The position numbers and the translations under genes are program-made. Positions 6,905 to 15,069 of a DNA stretch of 64,000 bases are shown here, piece by piece. The stretch covers positions 1 to 64,000 of the forward strand of contig NZ_JAVFWN010000013.1 in NCBI RefSeq assembly GCF_030929495.1, in the 5' to 3' direction. This DNA comes from Nocardioides sp. LHD-245 (GTDB lineage: Bacteria; Actinomycetota; Actinomycetes; Propionibacteriales; Nocardioidaceae). The number at the start of each line of letters is the position of its first letter. The stretch's first letter is position 1. Under the pieces are notes generated by a model. The model searched no databases. It had not been told where the DNA came from and saw nothing but the letters and a program-made list of their open reading frames with translations.

Positions 6905-7927
6905 GTGAAGAACCCTCTCGTCCGGCGCAGCGCGCTCGGCCTCGCCGCCGGAGCCCTGGCCGTCACCGGACTCAGCGCCCTCCCGACGCCGGCAGGAGCG
7001 GCCGTCGAGTACGCCGAGGTCCGGGCTGCCGTCGACTTCAGCAGGTGGGATCCGGAGGTCTGCGACATCTCGGAGCCGAGCCATCCGGGCGGCATCGAGC
7101 TCGTCGACAACGGGGTCCCGGTGTCGCAGTCGTGGACCGCCGAGGCGACGGTGACCCACACCGACGACGAGACCGACGTGACCGAGCTGTCCGGGTCGGG
7201 CCAGGTCACCGCGTCGATGACGCCGATCGGCGCCGGTCCGGTCACCATCAAGGCCAGCGTCGCGGCCTCGGCCTCGGCGCAGGCCGAGCTCGAGGATGGG
7301 GCCTGCAGCGCCGACGTGAACGCCCGACCGGGGGCCGAGGCAGCGTTCGAGCTCCCCCAGCCGATGTGGGCGACGATCAGCGGGAGCGGAGACGGAACCG
7401 GCGCCGCGCAGGCGATGGTGGGCGACATGCAGGACGGCGTCGTGGCACTGGTCGTGGGGCCGCACAGCAAGGGGTCGGTGTCGGCGCTGCTGCCCGCGGG
7501 ACCGGTCTACGTTCAGATCCAGGCGCAGGCGCAGGCGGACAACGACGACATGGTCGGCGCCCGCAGCTACGCCGGCTCATTCACCATCGAGCTCACGCCG
7601 GTCGGTGCCACGCCGGCGCCCGCAGGCCCCGGCGGCGCGGCCTCGCCCGTGTCCGGCAAGAGCAAGGGCGTCGTCGCCCTCGGTGCCCGGGACTGCGCCA
7701 CCGGCAATGTCGCGGTCGACCTCACCAAGAAGGCGAAGAAGAAGGCCAAGCAGGTCACGATCAGCGTCAACGGCGCCAAGGCCGCCAAGCTCAGGGGCAA
7801 GAAACTGAAGCCGCGCACCATCGTTCTCCCCGCCGCGAAGGCGGCTCCTGCCGAGGTCGTGGTCCGGATCAAGCTGAAGAGTGGCAAGAAGGCGACCGTC
7901 CGCCGGTCCTACCAGGCCTGCTCCTGA
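6905..7927 (+). CDS. Secreted Lys-rich tail protein, array copy 3
   Basis: A 340-residue paralogue starting at GTG 6905 after CTCGAGGAGCACCCC. The signal peptide runs to about residue 33 (LPTPAGAA). It shares the DNGVPVSQSWTAEATVT segment, PIGAGPVTIKASVAASASA, LPQPMWATISGSGDGTGAA and the C-terminal block: GARDCATGNVAVDLTKKAKK, then VNGAKAAKLRGKKLKPRT and RRSYQACS. The tail is strongly basic. A Pro/Gly/Ala linker (PAPAGPGGAASP) separates the middle from the C-terminal domain. Starts upstream of 6905 would run through the ribosome binding site. Function unknown. Confidence 0.85.
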   Translation: MKNPLVRRSALGLAAGALAVTGLSALPTPAGAAVEYAEVRAAVDFSRWDPEVCDISEPSHPGGIELVDNGVPVSQSWTAEATVTHTDDETDVTELSGSGQVTASMTPIGAGPVTIKASVAASASAQAELEDGACSADVNARPGAEAAFELPQPMWATISGSGDGTGAAQAMVGDMQDGVVALVVGPHSKGSVSALLPAGPVYVQIQAQAQADNDDMVGARSYAGSFTIELTPVGATPAPAGPGGAASPVSGKSKGVVALGARDCATGNVAVDLTKKAKKKAKQVTISVNGAKAAKLRGKKLKPRTIVLPAAKAAPAEVVVRIKLKSGKKATVRRSYQACS

Positions 7928-7949
7928 TCACCTGACCGCTTCGACGACC

Positions 7950-7977
7950 GTGGGTCCGGCCGATCGGTCGGGCCCAC
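7950..7977. terminator. Hairpin after array copy 3
   Basis: A 12-bp stem, GTGGGTCCGGCC with GGTCGGGCCCAC (two G-T pairs), around loop GATC. It is the most diverged of the four hairpins but keeps the GGGYCCGG core. Confidence 0.55.
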
Positions 7978-8113
7978 TGTCGCGTCCGGCAGCCGGAAGT
8001 AAAGAAAGGACGAAGCCGCGGCCGTGGTGTCGTCGGGCGCACTAGCGTCGCCGGTTGACTCCCAGACGGTGCTGGACCGAGGCACCGTCGAACCTCTTCT
8101 CGAGGAGCTATTG

Positions 8114-9130
8114 ATGAAGCGACTTCTCGTCCGGCGCGGTGCTGTCGGACTCACCCTGGGGGCCTTGGCGGCCACCGGCCTGGCCAGCGTGCCGGTGCCG
8201 GCCCACGCCGTGGTGGCCGACCCGGAGGTCGGCGTCAGGGTGCACTCCGACTCGGGCTACTACAACGACGTCGATGATTGGGTCTACTGCGAGGAGGCGG
8301 GCGTGGTGGACCTCGACGACGTCGTCCCGTGGAGCGACAACGGGGTGCCTGTCAGCAGGTCGGGCAGCACCGCGGGCACCTACACCGACCCGGCCAACAC
8401 GGCCGACAAGGTCAACGTCAACGCGAGCGGTTCGGCGTCGGTGTCCTCCACGCCCTTCACGGGGTCGACGTCGACGACGATCACCGGCACCGCTCAAGCT
8501 ACGGTGTCCGCTATCTCGCAGGGCGCCACGACCAACTGCGATACCGACATTCGTGCCGAGAGCGGCGCGAGCGGCGAGATCACTCTGACTCAGCCGATGT
8601 GGGTGACGCTGACCGCGGCGGGCGACGGCACGGGGACCGGGATGATGGTGCTCGTCAATGCCGACGGCGTCAGCCAGATTGTCACCGCCAAGCGGGGGAC
8701 GGCCAGTTCCGGCACGTTGCTCTCCGCGGGGGAGGCGTACTTCCAGTTCGCGTCGATGGCTGAGGCCAACGCGGACGGAGCCGATGAGGAGACCCGGTCC
8801 TACTCGGCGACCTTCAAGATCGAGTTGAAGCCGGTCGGCACGGCTACGGAGCCCACCGGCAAGGGCAAGGGCTACGCCCAGTTCGGTGCGCGTGACTGCG
8901 CGACGGGCAACGTGGCCGCGGCGATCACGAAGAAGGCCAAGAAGAAGGCCAAGCAGGTCGTGATCACGGTGAACGGTGCGAAGGTCGCGAAGTTCAAGGG
9001 CAAGAAGCTGAAGAAGCGCACCCTCGTGCTGCCGGCTGCTCCCGCGGCGGCTGCCGAGGTGGTCGCGACGATCACGCTGAAGAACGGCAAGAAGGTGACG
9101 GTGACCAGGTCGTACCTGGCCTGCTCCTGA
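8114..9130 (+). CDS. Secreted Lys-rich tail protein, array copy 4
   Basis: A 338-residue paralogue starting at ATG 8114 after CTCGAGGAGCTATTG. The signal peptide is MKRLLVRRGAVGLTLGALAA through about residue 32. It keeps VPWSDNGVPVSRSGSTAGTY, LTQPMWVTLTAAGDGTGTGM, FKIELKPVGTATEPTGKGKG, GARDCATGNVAAAITKKAKK and the end TVTRSYLACS. Copies 1 and 4 are nearly identical in the C-terminal 90 residues, while the region after the signal peptide is variable, which fits duplication followed by divergence of the exposed part. Function unknown. Confidence 0.85.
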   Translation: MKRLLVRRGAVGLTLGALAATGLASVPVPAHAVVADPEVGVRVHSDSGYYNDVDDWVYCEEAGVVDLDDVVPWSDNGVPVSRSGSTAGTYTDPANTADKVNVNASGSASVSSTPFTGSTSTTITGTAQATVSAISQGATTNCDTDIRAESGASGEITLTQPMWVTLTAAGDGTGTGMMVLVNADGVSQIVTAKRGTASSGTLLSAGEAYFQFASMAEANADGADEETRSYSATFKIELKPVGTATEPTGKGKGYAQFGARDCATGNVAAAITKKAKKKAKQVVITVNGAKVAKFKGKKLKKRTLVLPAAPAAAAEVVATITLKNGKKVTVTRSYLACS

Positions 9131-9154
9131 TCCGCTGACTCACGCCTGAACGCG

Positions 9155-9184
9155 GCGGGCCCGGTCGACATCGGCCGGGCCCGC
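9155..9184. terminator. Hairpin between array copy 4 and the convergent deaminase gene
   Basis: Arms GCGGGCCCGGTCGA and TCGGCCGGGCCCGC pair over about 12-14 bp. The hairpin sits between two convergent genes (stops at 9130 and 9198) and could terminate both. Confidence 0.65.
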
Positions 9185-9197
9185 GGTGCGTCACGGC

Positions 9198-10217
9198 TCA
9201 GGCAGGAGCCTGGTCCAGCCACCGCTCGATCTCGACCAGTCCGGCGTCGACGACGTCCTTGGGTGCGCGGCTGGCGCGGAAGGACATCCGTGCCAACTCG
9301 GCGAGCTGGTCGTCGGTGAGCTCGTGGGCGGCGCGCATCGTCGCGTACTGCCCCGCGAGGCGCGAGCCGAAGAGCAACGGGTCGTCGGCGCCCAGGGCGA
9401 CCGTCGCGCCCGCCTCCAGCAGCGTGGGCAGTGGCACGGACGTGAGGTCGGAGTAGACGCCCAGAGCGACGTTGGAGACCGGGCAGACCTCCAGGGCGAC
9501 TCCGGCGTCGACGATGCGGGCGAGGAGGTCCGCGTCCTCGGCCGCGCGTACGCCGTGCCCGAGCCGCCCCGCGTGCAGCGCGTCGAGGCAGAGTCGGATG
9601 TGCTCGGGCCCGCGCAGCTCGCCGCCGTGGGGCGCGAGCAGCAGGCCCGCCCGCTCGGCGATCGAGAAGGCGCCGGCGAAGTCGGCGGTGCGGCCGCGAC
9701 GTTCGTCATTGGACAGACCGAACCCGACGACCCCGCGGTCGACGTACTGGCTGGCCAGCCGGGCCAGGGTCCTCGCGTCGAGCGGATGGCGGGTGCGGTT
9801 GGCGGCGATGATGACGGCGATGCCGAGCCCGGTGCGGGCGGAGGCGTCGCGGACCGCGTCGAGCACCAGGTCGGTGAACGCGGTGATGCCGCCGAAGCGG
9901 GCGGCGTACCCGCTGGGGTCGACCTGGATCTCCAGCCAGCGCCCGCCGTCGGCGACGTCGTCCTCGGCGGCCTCGAGGACCAGCCGGCGGACGTCGGCCT
10001 CGGTGCGCAGCACGGACCGGGCGACGTCGTAGAGGCGCTGGAAGCGGAACCAGCCCTTCTCGTCGGCCGCGGTCAGCTGCGGCGGCCAGTCCTCGGCGAG
10101 CGCGTCGGGGAGATGGATCCGGTCGCGCGCGGCCAGCTCGAGCAGGGTCGAGTGCCGCATGGAGCCGGTGAAGTGCAGGTGGAGGTGCGCCTTGGGCAAC
10201 GCCTTGAGATCCCGCAC
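9198..10217 (-). CDS. add: Adenosine deaminase family protein
   Basis: A 339-residue zinc hydrolase of the adenosine/adenine deaminase family, which converts adenosine to inosine and ammonia in purine salvage. Motifs in order: PKAHLHLHFTGSM near residues 8-20 (zinc histidines), the catalytic-glutamate region LAPHGGEL, AGRLGHGVRA, LEVCPVSNVALG, and the zinc aspartate region VALGADDPLLF. Residue variants (PHGGE for HAGE, GADDP for NTDDP) mean that substrates such as aminodeoxyfutalosine cannot be excluded. It is cytoplasmic and transcribed alone, convergent with the secreted-protein array. Confidence 0.88.
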   Translation of the reverse strand: MRDLKALPKAHLHLHFTGSMRHSTLLELAARDRIHLPDALAEDWPPQLTAADEKGWFRFQRLYDVARSVLRTEADVRRLVLEAAEDDVADGGRWLEIQVDPSGYAARFGGITAFTDLVLDAVRDASARTGLGIAVIIAANRTRHPLDARTLARLASQYVDRGVVGFGLSNDERRGRTADFAGAFSIAERAGLLLAPHGGELRGPEHIRLCLDALHAGRLGHGVRAAEDADLLARIVDAGVALEVCPVSNVALGVYSDLTSVPLPTLLEAGATVALGADDPLLFGSRLAGQYATMRAAHELTDDQLAELARMSFRASRAPKDVVDAGLVEIERWLDQAPA

Positions 10218-10358
10218 GGCGTCATCCTAGGGCTCGCATCCCCAGCCCGTCCGATCACCGGGCCCGGCCACCCACCGTGGGGCCGGGCGACAGGGCGGAG
10301 GCCCTGCCCACCGGGTCTCCGGTTGTAACGTCGAAGGCCCCGGGGACCAAGAGAGGGC

Positions 10359-10958
10359 ATGAACCAGGAACGAGCCGATGACCCGGACCCGGTCCGCCGC
10401 ATCGGCCATGACGCGGACGCCTTCGAGGCGTTCTACCGCGACCATCTCGATCTGGTGCAGCGCTTCGTCGCGCGCCGGGTCGACGACCCGCACCTCGCGG
10501 CGGACCTCACCGCCGACGTCTTCGTCGCGGCCGTGGACGGCGCGAGTGGCTACCGTCCCGACCGGGGCAACCCGGCCGCCTGGCTGACCGGCGTCGCCCG
10601 CAACGTCGTGGCCGCCGAGTTCCGGCGCCAGGGCCGGCAGCGGGCCGCGGTCCGCAAGATCGCGGGCCGGCGGCTGCTCGATCCGGACAGCCTGGCCAGG
10701 ATCGAGGAGCGGATCGACGCCGAGCGCGAGACCCGGCGTCTGTACGACGCCCTGCGCGCCCTGCGTCCACGCGACCGCGCGCTCATGGAGCTGGTCGCCG
10801 TCGAGGGCCTGCCCGTCGCCGACGCGGCTGCCGTGCTGGGGGTGAAGCCGGCCACCGCGCGGGTCCGGCTGCACCGCAGCCGGCGCCTGGTCCAGTCCCA
10901 TCTGCTGCCCCCGCAGCCCGCTGTGGAGGCCGCACTCTCACCGGAGGTCCCGTCATGA
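10359..10958 (+). CDS. ECF-type RNA polymerase sigma factor
   Basis: A 199-residue sigma-70 family protein. Region 2 (about residues 20-90) includes AFEAFYRDHLDLVQRFVARR, DLTADVFVAA and the segment NPAAWLTGVARNVVAAEFRR. Region 4 (about 125-180) includes ALRPRDRALMELVAVEGLPV and the helix-turn-helix AAVLGVKPATARVRLHRSR. The start at ATG 10359 follows GAGAGGG. TGTAACGTCG about 30 bases upstream could be an ECF-type promoter and hint at autoregulation, but this is weak. The stop overlaps the next gene (ATGA), so the two are a unit. Confidence 0.9.
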   Translation: MNQERADDPDPVRRIGHDADAFEAFYRDHLDLVQRFVARRVDDPHLAADLTADVFVAAVDGASGYRPDRGNPAAWLTGVARNVVAAEFRRQGRQRAAVRKIAGRRLLDPDSLARIEERIDAERETRRLYDALRALRPRDRALMELVAVEGLPVADAAAVLGVKPATARVRLHRSRRLVQSHLLPPQPAVEAALSPEVPS

Positions 10959-11539
10959 CCCGCACCCTCGACCCCTTCGAGCAGGCCCTGCTCACCGAGC
11001 TCCGCCGGCACGTCGCCGAGCGCGACGTCGTACCCGTCCGCACGGGTCGGCGCCGCCTCGCCGCCGTCGGGGCGGGCATCCTCGCCGCCGGATCGGCCGC
11101 CACCGGTGCCGTGCTGCTGCAGCCCGACCCGGCGTTCGCGGTCCACGAGGACCGCAACGGCGACGTCGTCGTCACCATCTCCAGCCTGAAGGACGCCGAC
11201 GGCCTCGAGCGGGCCCTCGCCGAGCACGGGGTGGACGCCGACGTCTCGTACGACGCCGAGCCGTTCCCCGACGCACCGCCGATCCCGCCTTCGGGAGATG
11301 CGGGTGACGCAGCGGCGTCGGGCACGGACAGCGGCCCGAGCCTCGAGTCCCACGGCGCCGGTGCGGCGCCGGGCGGGGCGCCGTGCGGTGCCATTGCCGT
11401 CGAGACGGACGGTGACGGCGTCACCTTCCGGCTGCCCGCCTCCGCCATCGCCGCCGAGTCCCCGCTGCGGATCCAGCTGGCCGGTGAGGACCTCGGCTGG
11501 GCCTCGATCGGGATCCAGTGGGAGCAGCCCGTCTGCTGA
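10955..11539 (+). CDS. Membrane-anchored protein coupled to the ECF sigma factor
   Basis: A 194-residue protein with a short cytosolic N-terminus (about 38 residues, ELRRHVAERDVVPVRTGRRR), one membrane segment (about 40-62, AAVGAGILAAGSAATGAVLL) and an extracytoplasmic part. That part has a VHEDRNGDVVVTISSLKDAD segment, a Gly/Ala/Ser-rich linker and a compact end with two cysteines (APCGAIAV and QPVC). The position and topology suggest a regulator of the preceding sigma factor, but the HxxxCxxC anti-sigma zinc motif is absent. This role is therefore inference. Confidence 0.82.
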   Translation: MTRTLDPFEQALLTELRRHVAERDVVPVRTGRRRLAAVGAGILAAGSAATGAVLLQPDPAFAVHEDRNGDVVVTISSLKDADGLERALAEHGVDADVSYDAEPFPDAPPIPPSGDAGDAAASGTDSGPSLESHGAGAAPGGAPCGAIAVETDGDGVTFRLPASAIAAESPLRIQLAGEDLGWASIGIQWEQPVC

Positions 11540-11548
11540 CCGCGGGCG

Positions 11549-12421
11549 TCAGTTCCCGTCGGGTGTCGCGCCGCTCCCGAGAGCGAGCATCGCCGCCGCG
11601 ACCGGGGTGACGGCGGAGGCGGGGATCGCCGTCGAGGCCTGGTCGAGGACGAGCAGCCGCGCACCGGGGATCTCGCCGGCGAGTGCCTCGCCGTTGCCGA
11701 CGGGGAAGAACGGGTCGCGACGACCGTGGACGACCAGGGTCGGCAGCGCGAGCTCGGGCAGGCGCTCGCGCCAGCGCGGAGCGCAGTCGAGGTGGGCGAA
11801 CACCGTGCCCAGCTGGTTGGCCATCCGCACGGCAGACTCCGCGCTCGGCGTACGGTCCCAGATCCGTGCGGCGATCGCCCGGGCGGCGACGGGATCGTCG
11901 CCGAGGATCGCGGCGCCTGCGGCGGCGAACTCCGCCACCGCCTCGCGGTCGGACCAGTCGGGCATCGGCTGCGAGAAGAGGCGGCCCATCGTGGCCGCGT
12001 CGTGATCGGGGAGGTCGTCGTCGACCGGTCCGGGGGCGACGGGCCGGGTGCCGACGAGAGTGAGGGCGCCGAAGGCGTCCGGGTGGTCCAGCGCGGCGAC
12101 CTGGGCGACCATCCCGCCGACGCCGATGCCGGCCAGATGCGCGGAGCGGTGGTCGAGCGCGCGGGCGAGGGCGGCCGCGTCGGCGGCCAGGTCCCGCAGC
12201 GTGTACGCCGGCGCGTCCGGGTCGGTAGTGACCGATGCGCCGGCGTCGCGGAGGTCGTACCGCACGACGTGCCGTCCGCCCCGGCCGAGAGCCGCGCAGA
12301 GCTCGTCGGGCCACGAGAGCATGGTCGTGCCGCCCGCGCACAGCAGGAGCGGCGCCGCCTCGTCGCCGAAGTGCTCGATGCCGAGCGTGACGCCGTTCGC
12401 CTCGACGGTCGTCGTCCGCAT
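11549..12421 (-). CDS. Alpha/beta hydrolase-fold protein lacking the nucleophile
   Basis: A 290-residue alpha/beta hydrolase-fold protein (MRTTTVEANGVTLGIEHFGD at the start, RYDLRDAGAS, then VVHGRRDPFFP). The nucleophile elbow, normally G-x-S-x-G-G, reads AGIGVGGMVAQ, with glycine in place of serine. The usual catalytic histidine near the C-terminus is replaced by Thr in QASTAIPASAV. The acid-bearing GRRDP loop remains. It is thus probably not a classical hydrolase and may have a binding role. ATG 12421 follows GGAGGAG; the longer upstream frame is rejected. Confidence 0.85.
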   Translation of the reverse strand: MRTTTVEANGVTLGIEHFGDEAAPLLLCAGGTTMLSWPDELCAALGRGGRHVVRYDLRDAGASVTTDPDAPAYTLRDLAADAAALARALDHRSAHLAGIGVGGMVAQVAALDHPDAFGALTLVGTRPVAPGPVDDDLPDHDAATMGRLFSQPMPDWSDREAVAEFAAAGAAILGDDPVAARAIAARIWDRTPSAESAVRMANQLGTVFAHLDCAPRWRERLPELALPTLVVHGRRDPFFPVGNGEALAGEIPGARLLVLDQASTAIPASAVTPVAAAMLALGSGATPDGN

Positions 12422-12569
12422 GGTGCTCCTCCAGGGCTGTGTCCCGGGCCGGGGACGGCCACGTGATGGTGGACCACCGGTCGCGCGCGGACTCATCGGT
12501 GCCCGCGGGACCACCTGTCCAGGCGACCGTGTGCCGGTACGCATCACGGCTCGCTCGGTCCCCGAACAT

Positions 12570-12770
12570 CTAGGCGATGGTCTCGCCCTCGGTGCACACG
12601 GTGCAGTGCCACCACTGCACGAGTAGGTCGTTGCGCACGCCATAGGTCGCCCGGCCCTTGATATGGCGGGTCCTGCGACCGCACTGAAGGCACTCGAGCA
12701 GCAGCACCTCCAGGCCGTCTCCGAGATCCGCAGGCCTGGGGTCGGGGGCTGGTACGGAAAGGGGCGTCAT
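12570..12770 (-). CDS. Small zinc-ribbon-like protein
   Basis: A 66-residue protein with two CxxC pairs (ECLQCGRRTRH and WHCTVCTEGE) spaced about 28 residues apart and TYGVRNDLLVQWWHC between them. This is a typical treble-clef or rubredoxin-like zinc-ribbon layout. No specific family is recognised; a nucleic-acid or protein adaptor role would be a guess. The first 22 residues are Pro-rich. The gene stands alone, between the hydrolase (same strand) and the PRC-barrel gene. Confidence 0.65.
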   Translation of the reverse strand: MTPLSVPAPDPRPADLGDGLEVLLLECLQCGRRTRHIKGRATYGVRNDLLVQWWHCTVCTEGETIA

Positions 12771-13042
12771 GCGTTCGCCGGCTTTCGGACGGAGCGATGT
12801 TCGACGGAGAAGGGCTGCCGCCGTTGCTTGACGGCATCCGAGGACTCTCAGTTGGTTCGGGACGTTACGCCGACGAGGCGGGGAAGTCCATGCTCCCGGC
12901 CGGGGGTGGGAGCCCGTCTTCGTGGCACCGGCCGGTGCCGTCTCGGCACCGACGCCGGACGGATGGGACGTCGGAGATGGATGGCGCCATCCAACCGACG
13001 ACAGCGGCCGTCATCCCTCCCAGTCGAACGGAGCATCGTGGC
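12771..13042. other. Intergenic region without a supported gene
   Basis: No reading frame here shows coding-type composition on either strand. The only structure noted is a perfect 14-base palindrome, GGATGGCGCCATCC, at 12979-12992. The last 60 bases lead into the sigmaB-like promoter of the PRC-barrel gene. Confidence 0.5.
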
Positions 13043-13067
13043 GTCTCCGGCTGCCTCGGCCGGGTAC
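13043..13067 (+). promoter_or_regulatory. Candidate sigmaB-type promoter of the PRC-barrel gene
   Basis: GTCTC, 14 bases, then GGGTAC (13062-13067), 34 bases before the ATG. This fits the Streptomyces general-stress consensus GNNTN(14-16)GGGTAC/T. The same arrangement precedes the catalase gene. Confidence 0.4.
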
Positions 13068-13101
13068 CGCGGGGGGACCCAACGAGAGGAGAGGATGTCA
13101 G

Positions 13102-13440
13102 ATGAGCAACGTGTGGAGCTACCGAGAGACCTCGTGGCTGGAGGGCGGCGACCTCGTCGGCTACGGCGTCGAGGCGACCGACGGGTCGATCGGCAAGATC
13201 GACAAGGCGACGAACGAGGTCGGATCGTCGCACGTGGTGGTCGATACCGGTCCGTGGATCTTCGGCAAGAAGCGACTGGTCCCGGCTGGCGCCGTCACCG
13301 GCGTCGACCACGACGACCAGTCGGTGATGGTCAACATGACCAAGGAACAGATCAAGTCTGCTCCGGACTACGAGGCCGAGCGCTGGAACGACGAGTCGCG
13401 GGAGCAGCACTCCGACTACTACGGACCGTACTCCTGGTGA
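13102..13440 (+). CDS. PRC-barrel domain protein
   Basis: A 112-residue cytoplasmic protein made almost entirely of one PRC-barrel: VGYGVEATDGSIGKIDKATN, VVVDTGPWIFGKKRLVPAGA and VTGVDHDDQSVMVNMTKEQI. The tail, SREQHSDYYGPYSW, is aromatic. PRC-barrels occur in RimM, photosystem H subunits and many small stress proteins; free-standing actinobacterial ones are of unknown function. ATG 13102 follows GAGGAGAGG; the longer frame from 12922 lacks coding composition. It heads the stress-like cassette. Confidence 0.88.
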   Translation: MSNVWSYRETSWLEGGDLVGYGVEATDGSIGKIDKATNEVGSSHVVVDTGPWIFGKKRLVPAGAVTGVDHDDQSVMVNMTKEQIKSAPDYEAERWNDESREQHSDYYGPYSW

Positions 13441-13581
13441 GTTGGCCCTCTGCGCTGCCCGGCGGTCGTCACCGGTGAACCCGGGTGTTTCCGGTGGCGG
13501 CACCCCGCGCGGTGGCATGCGCCGGTGCGGCGCCGGGCCCTGCCGCGGCTCGGGAGCCGTCGGGTGGGTACGGGAGAAGGC

Positions 13582-15069
13582 ATGACCTCTGTGTGGCTGG
13601 ACCGTGACCGCCCCAGGTACGAGGATCCGCTGCCCGAAGACGGGCGGGTCGACGACCTGATCGTCGGTGGCGGGCTCACCGGTCTGGTGACCGCGCTGCT
13701 GCTCGTCTCCGCGGGCCGTCAGGTGCTCCTCGTGGACGCTCACCGGGTCGGGGGCGGCACGACCGGACGCACCACCGGCAAGGTCAGCCTGCTGCAGGGC
13801 ACCATGTTGTCCGGTCTGATGGAGCGCCGACGTCGGTCGGAGGTGGAGAGGTACGTCGTCACCAACAGGCGGGCGATGGAATGGCTCGAAGGCTTCTGCG
13901 CGGAGCACGACGTCCGCTTCGAGAGTCGTGACGCGGTCACCTACGCGGCGACAGAGGATGAGGTGGACCGCGTCCGGGACGAGTACGACGCCGCGCGGGC
14001 CCTCGGCCTTCCCGTGAAGTGGTCGCGGTCCCTCGACGTCCCCTTTCCGTCCCGCAGCGGCGTCACGTTGCCGGGTCAGGCGCAGATCGACCCGTGGCCG
14101 GTCGTGGTCGCGATGACGGCGACGATGCGTCAACGGGGAGCACGACTTGTGGAGGGCTGTCGGCTCACCGGCCTGCGAACCAAGGGCGGCCGGATCGTGG
14201 CGGAGGTCGCGACGGACGGCAAGGGCCGGCAGGAGGTGTCCGCGGTGAACGTCGTGCTGGCGACAGGTGCGCCGGTGCTCGACCGCGGACTGCACTTCAC
14301 TCGGCTCGAGGCGCTGCGGTCCTACGTGCTGGCGTGCCGGCACCCGGCCCCGCCGGAGGCCATGTACCTCTCGGCCGGTGCGTCATCGGGAGCCTCCACC
14401 CGGTCCGTGCGCGGCTGGTCCGATGCGGACGGTCCGATCCTGCTGATCGGCGGCGCCGGGCACCCCGTCGGCCGCACCCGGGACACGCCGGCTCACCTCG
14501 CCGAGCTGCGCGCATGGACGGCGGTCCACTTCCCTGCCGCGCAGGAGACGCACGCGTGGTCGGCGCAGGACTACCGCTCCCATACGGGCCTGCCACTCGT
14601 CGGCCGGCTGCCGCTGAGCGGAGGAGCGGCCTTCGTGGCGACCGGCTACAACAAGTGGGGTCTGACCAACGGCGTGGCCGCGGCCCGGCAGATCGCCGAT
14701 GAGATCCTCGGACAGGACTCGCCGGGCCCGAGCCGAGCGACGGGGCCGTCGGTGACGGAGGCACGACCTTCGGTGACCTCAGCCCTGGTCTGGGCTCGCG
14801 TGAACGCGCAGTCGGGGCAGGCGATGATCGGCGGCCACCTCCGCAACCTGGTCGGGCGGCGATCGGGGGATGAGGGTGAGGAGGAGCACATGCAGGCCAG
14901 GTCGGTCTGCGGGCTGTTGCCGGTCTGTACCCACCTCGGGGGACCGCTGGCGTGGAACGAGGTCGAGGAGTCCTGGGACTGTGCCCTGCACGGGTCCCGA
15001 TTCACCGCCGACGGCAGCGTCATCGAGGGTCCCGCCACTCGTCGACTCCGGTTCGGGGTGATCCAGTGA
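13582..15069 (+). CDS. FAD-dependent oxidoreductase with C-terminal Rieske domain
   Basis: A 495-residue fusion. Residues 1-390 are a DAO-type FAD oxidoreductase: LIVGGGLTGLVTALLL is the dinucleotide-binding motif, with GGGTTGRTTGKVSLLQG and YNKWGLTNGVAAARQIADEI. Residues about 440-495 are a Rieske [2Fe-2S] domain with both ligand pairs, CTHLGG near residue 448 and CALHGS near 466. The domain pair is typical of uncharacterised soil-bacterial enzymes; the substrate is unknown. The start is ATG 13582. The stop overlaps the next gene's GTG (GTGA), so it is translationally coupled to nadE. Confidence 0.9.
   Translation: MTSVWLDRDRPRYEDPLPEDGRVDDLIVGGGLTGLVTALLLVSAGRQVLLVDAHRVGGGTTGRTTGKVSLLQGTMLSGLMERRRRSEVERYVVTNRRAMEWLEGFCAEHDVRFESRDAVTYAATEDEVDRVRDEYDAARALGLPVKWSRSLDVPFPSRSGVTLPGQAQIDPWPVVVAMTATMRQRGARLVEGCRLTGLRTKGGRIVAEVATDGKGRQEVSAVNVVLATGAPVLDRGLHFTRLEALRSYVLACRHPAPPEAMYLSAGASSGASTRSVRGWSDADGPILLIGGAGHPVGRTRDTPAHLAELRAWTAVHFPAAQETHAWSAQDYRSHTGLPLVGRLPLSGGAAFVATGYNKWGLTNGVAAARQIADEILGQDSPGPSRATGPSVTEARPSVTSALVWARVNAQSGQAMIGGHLRNLVGRRSGDEGEEEHMQARSVCGLLPVCTHLGGPLAWNEVEESWDCALHGSRFTADGSVIEGPATRRLRFGVIQ

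Noticed and set aside
10218..10358. RNA gene in the GC-rich hairpin region between add and the sigma-factor gene
   Set aside because: Hairpins are expected by chance at this GC content; no known RNA motif is visible.
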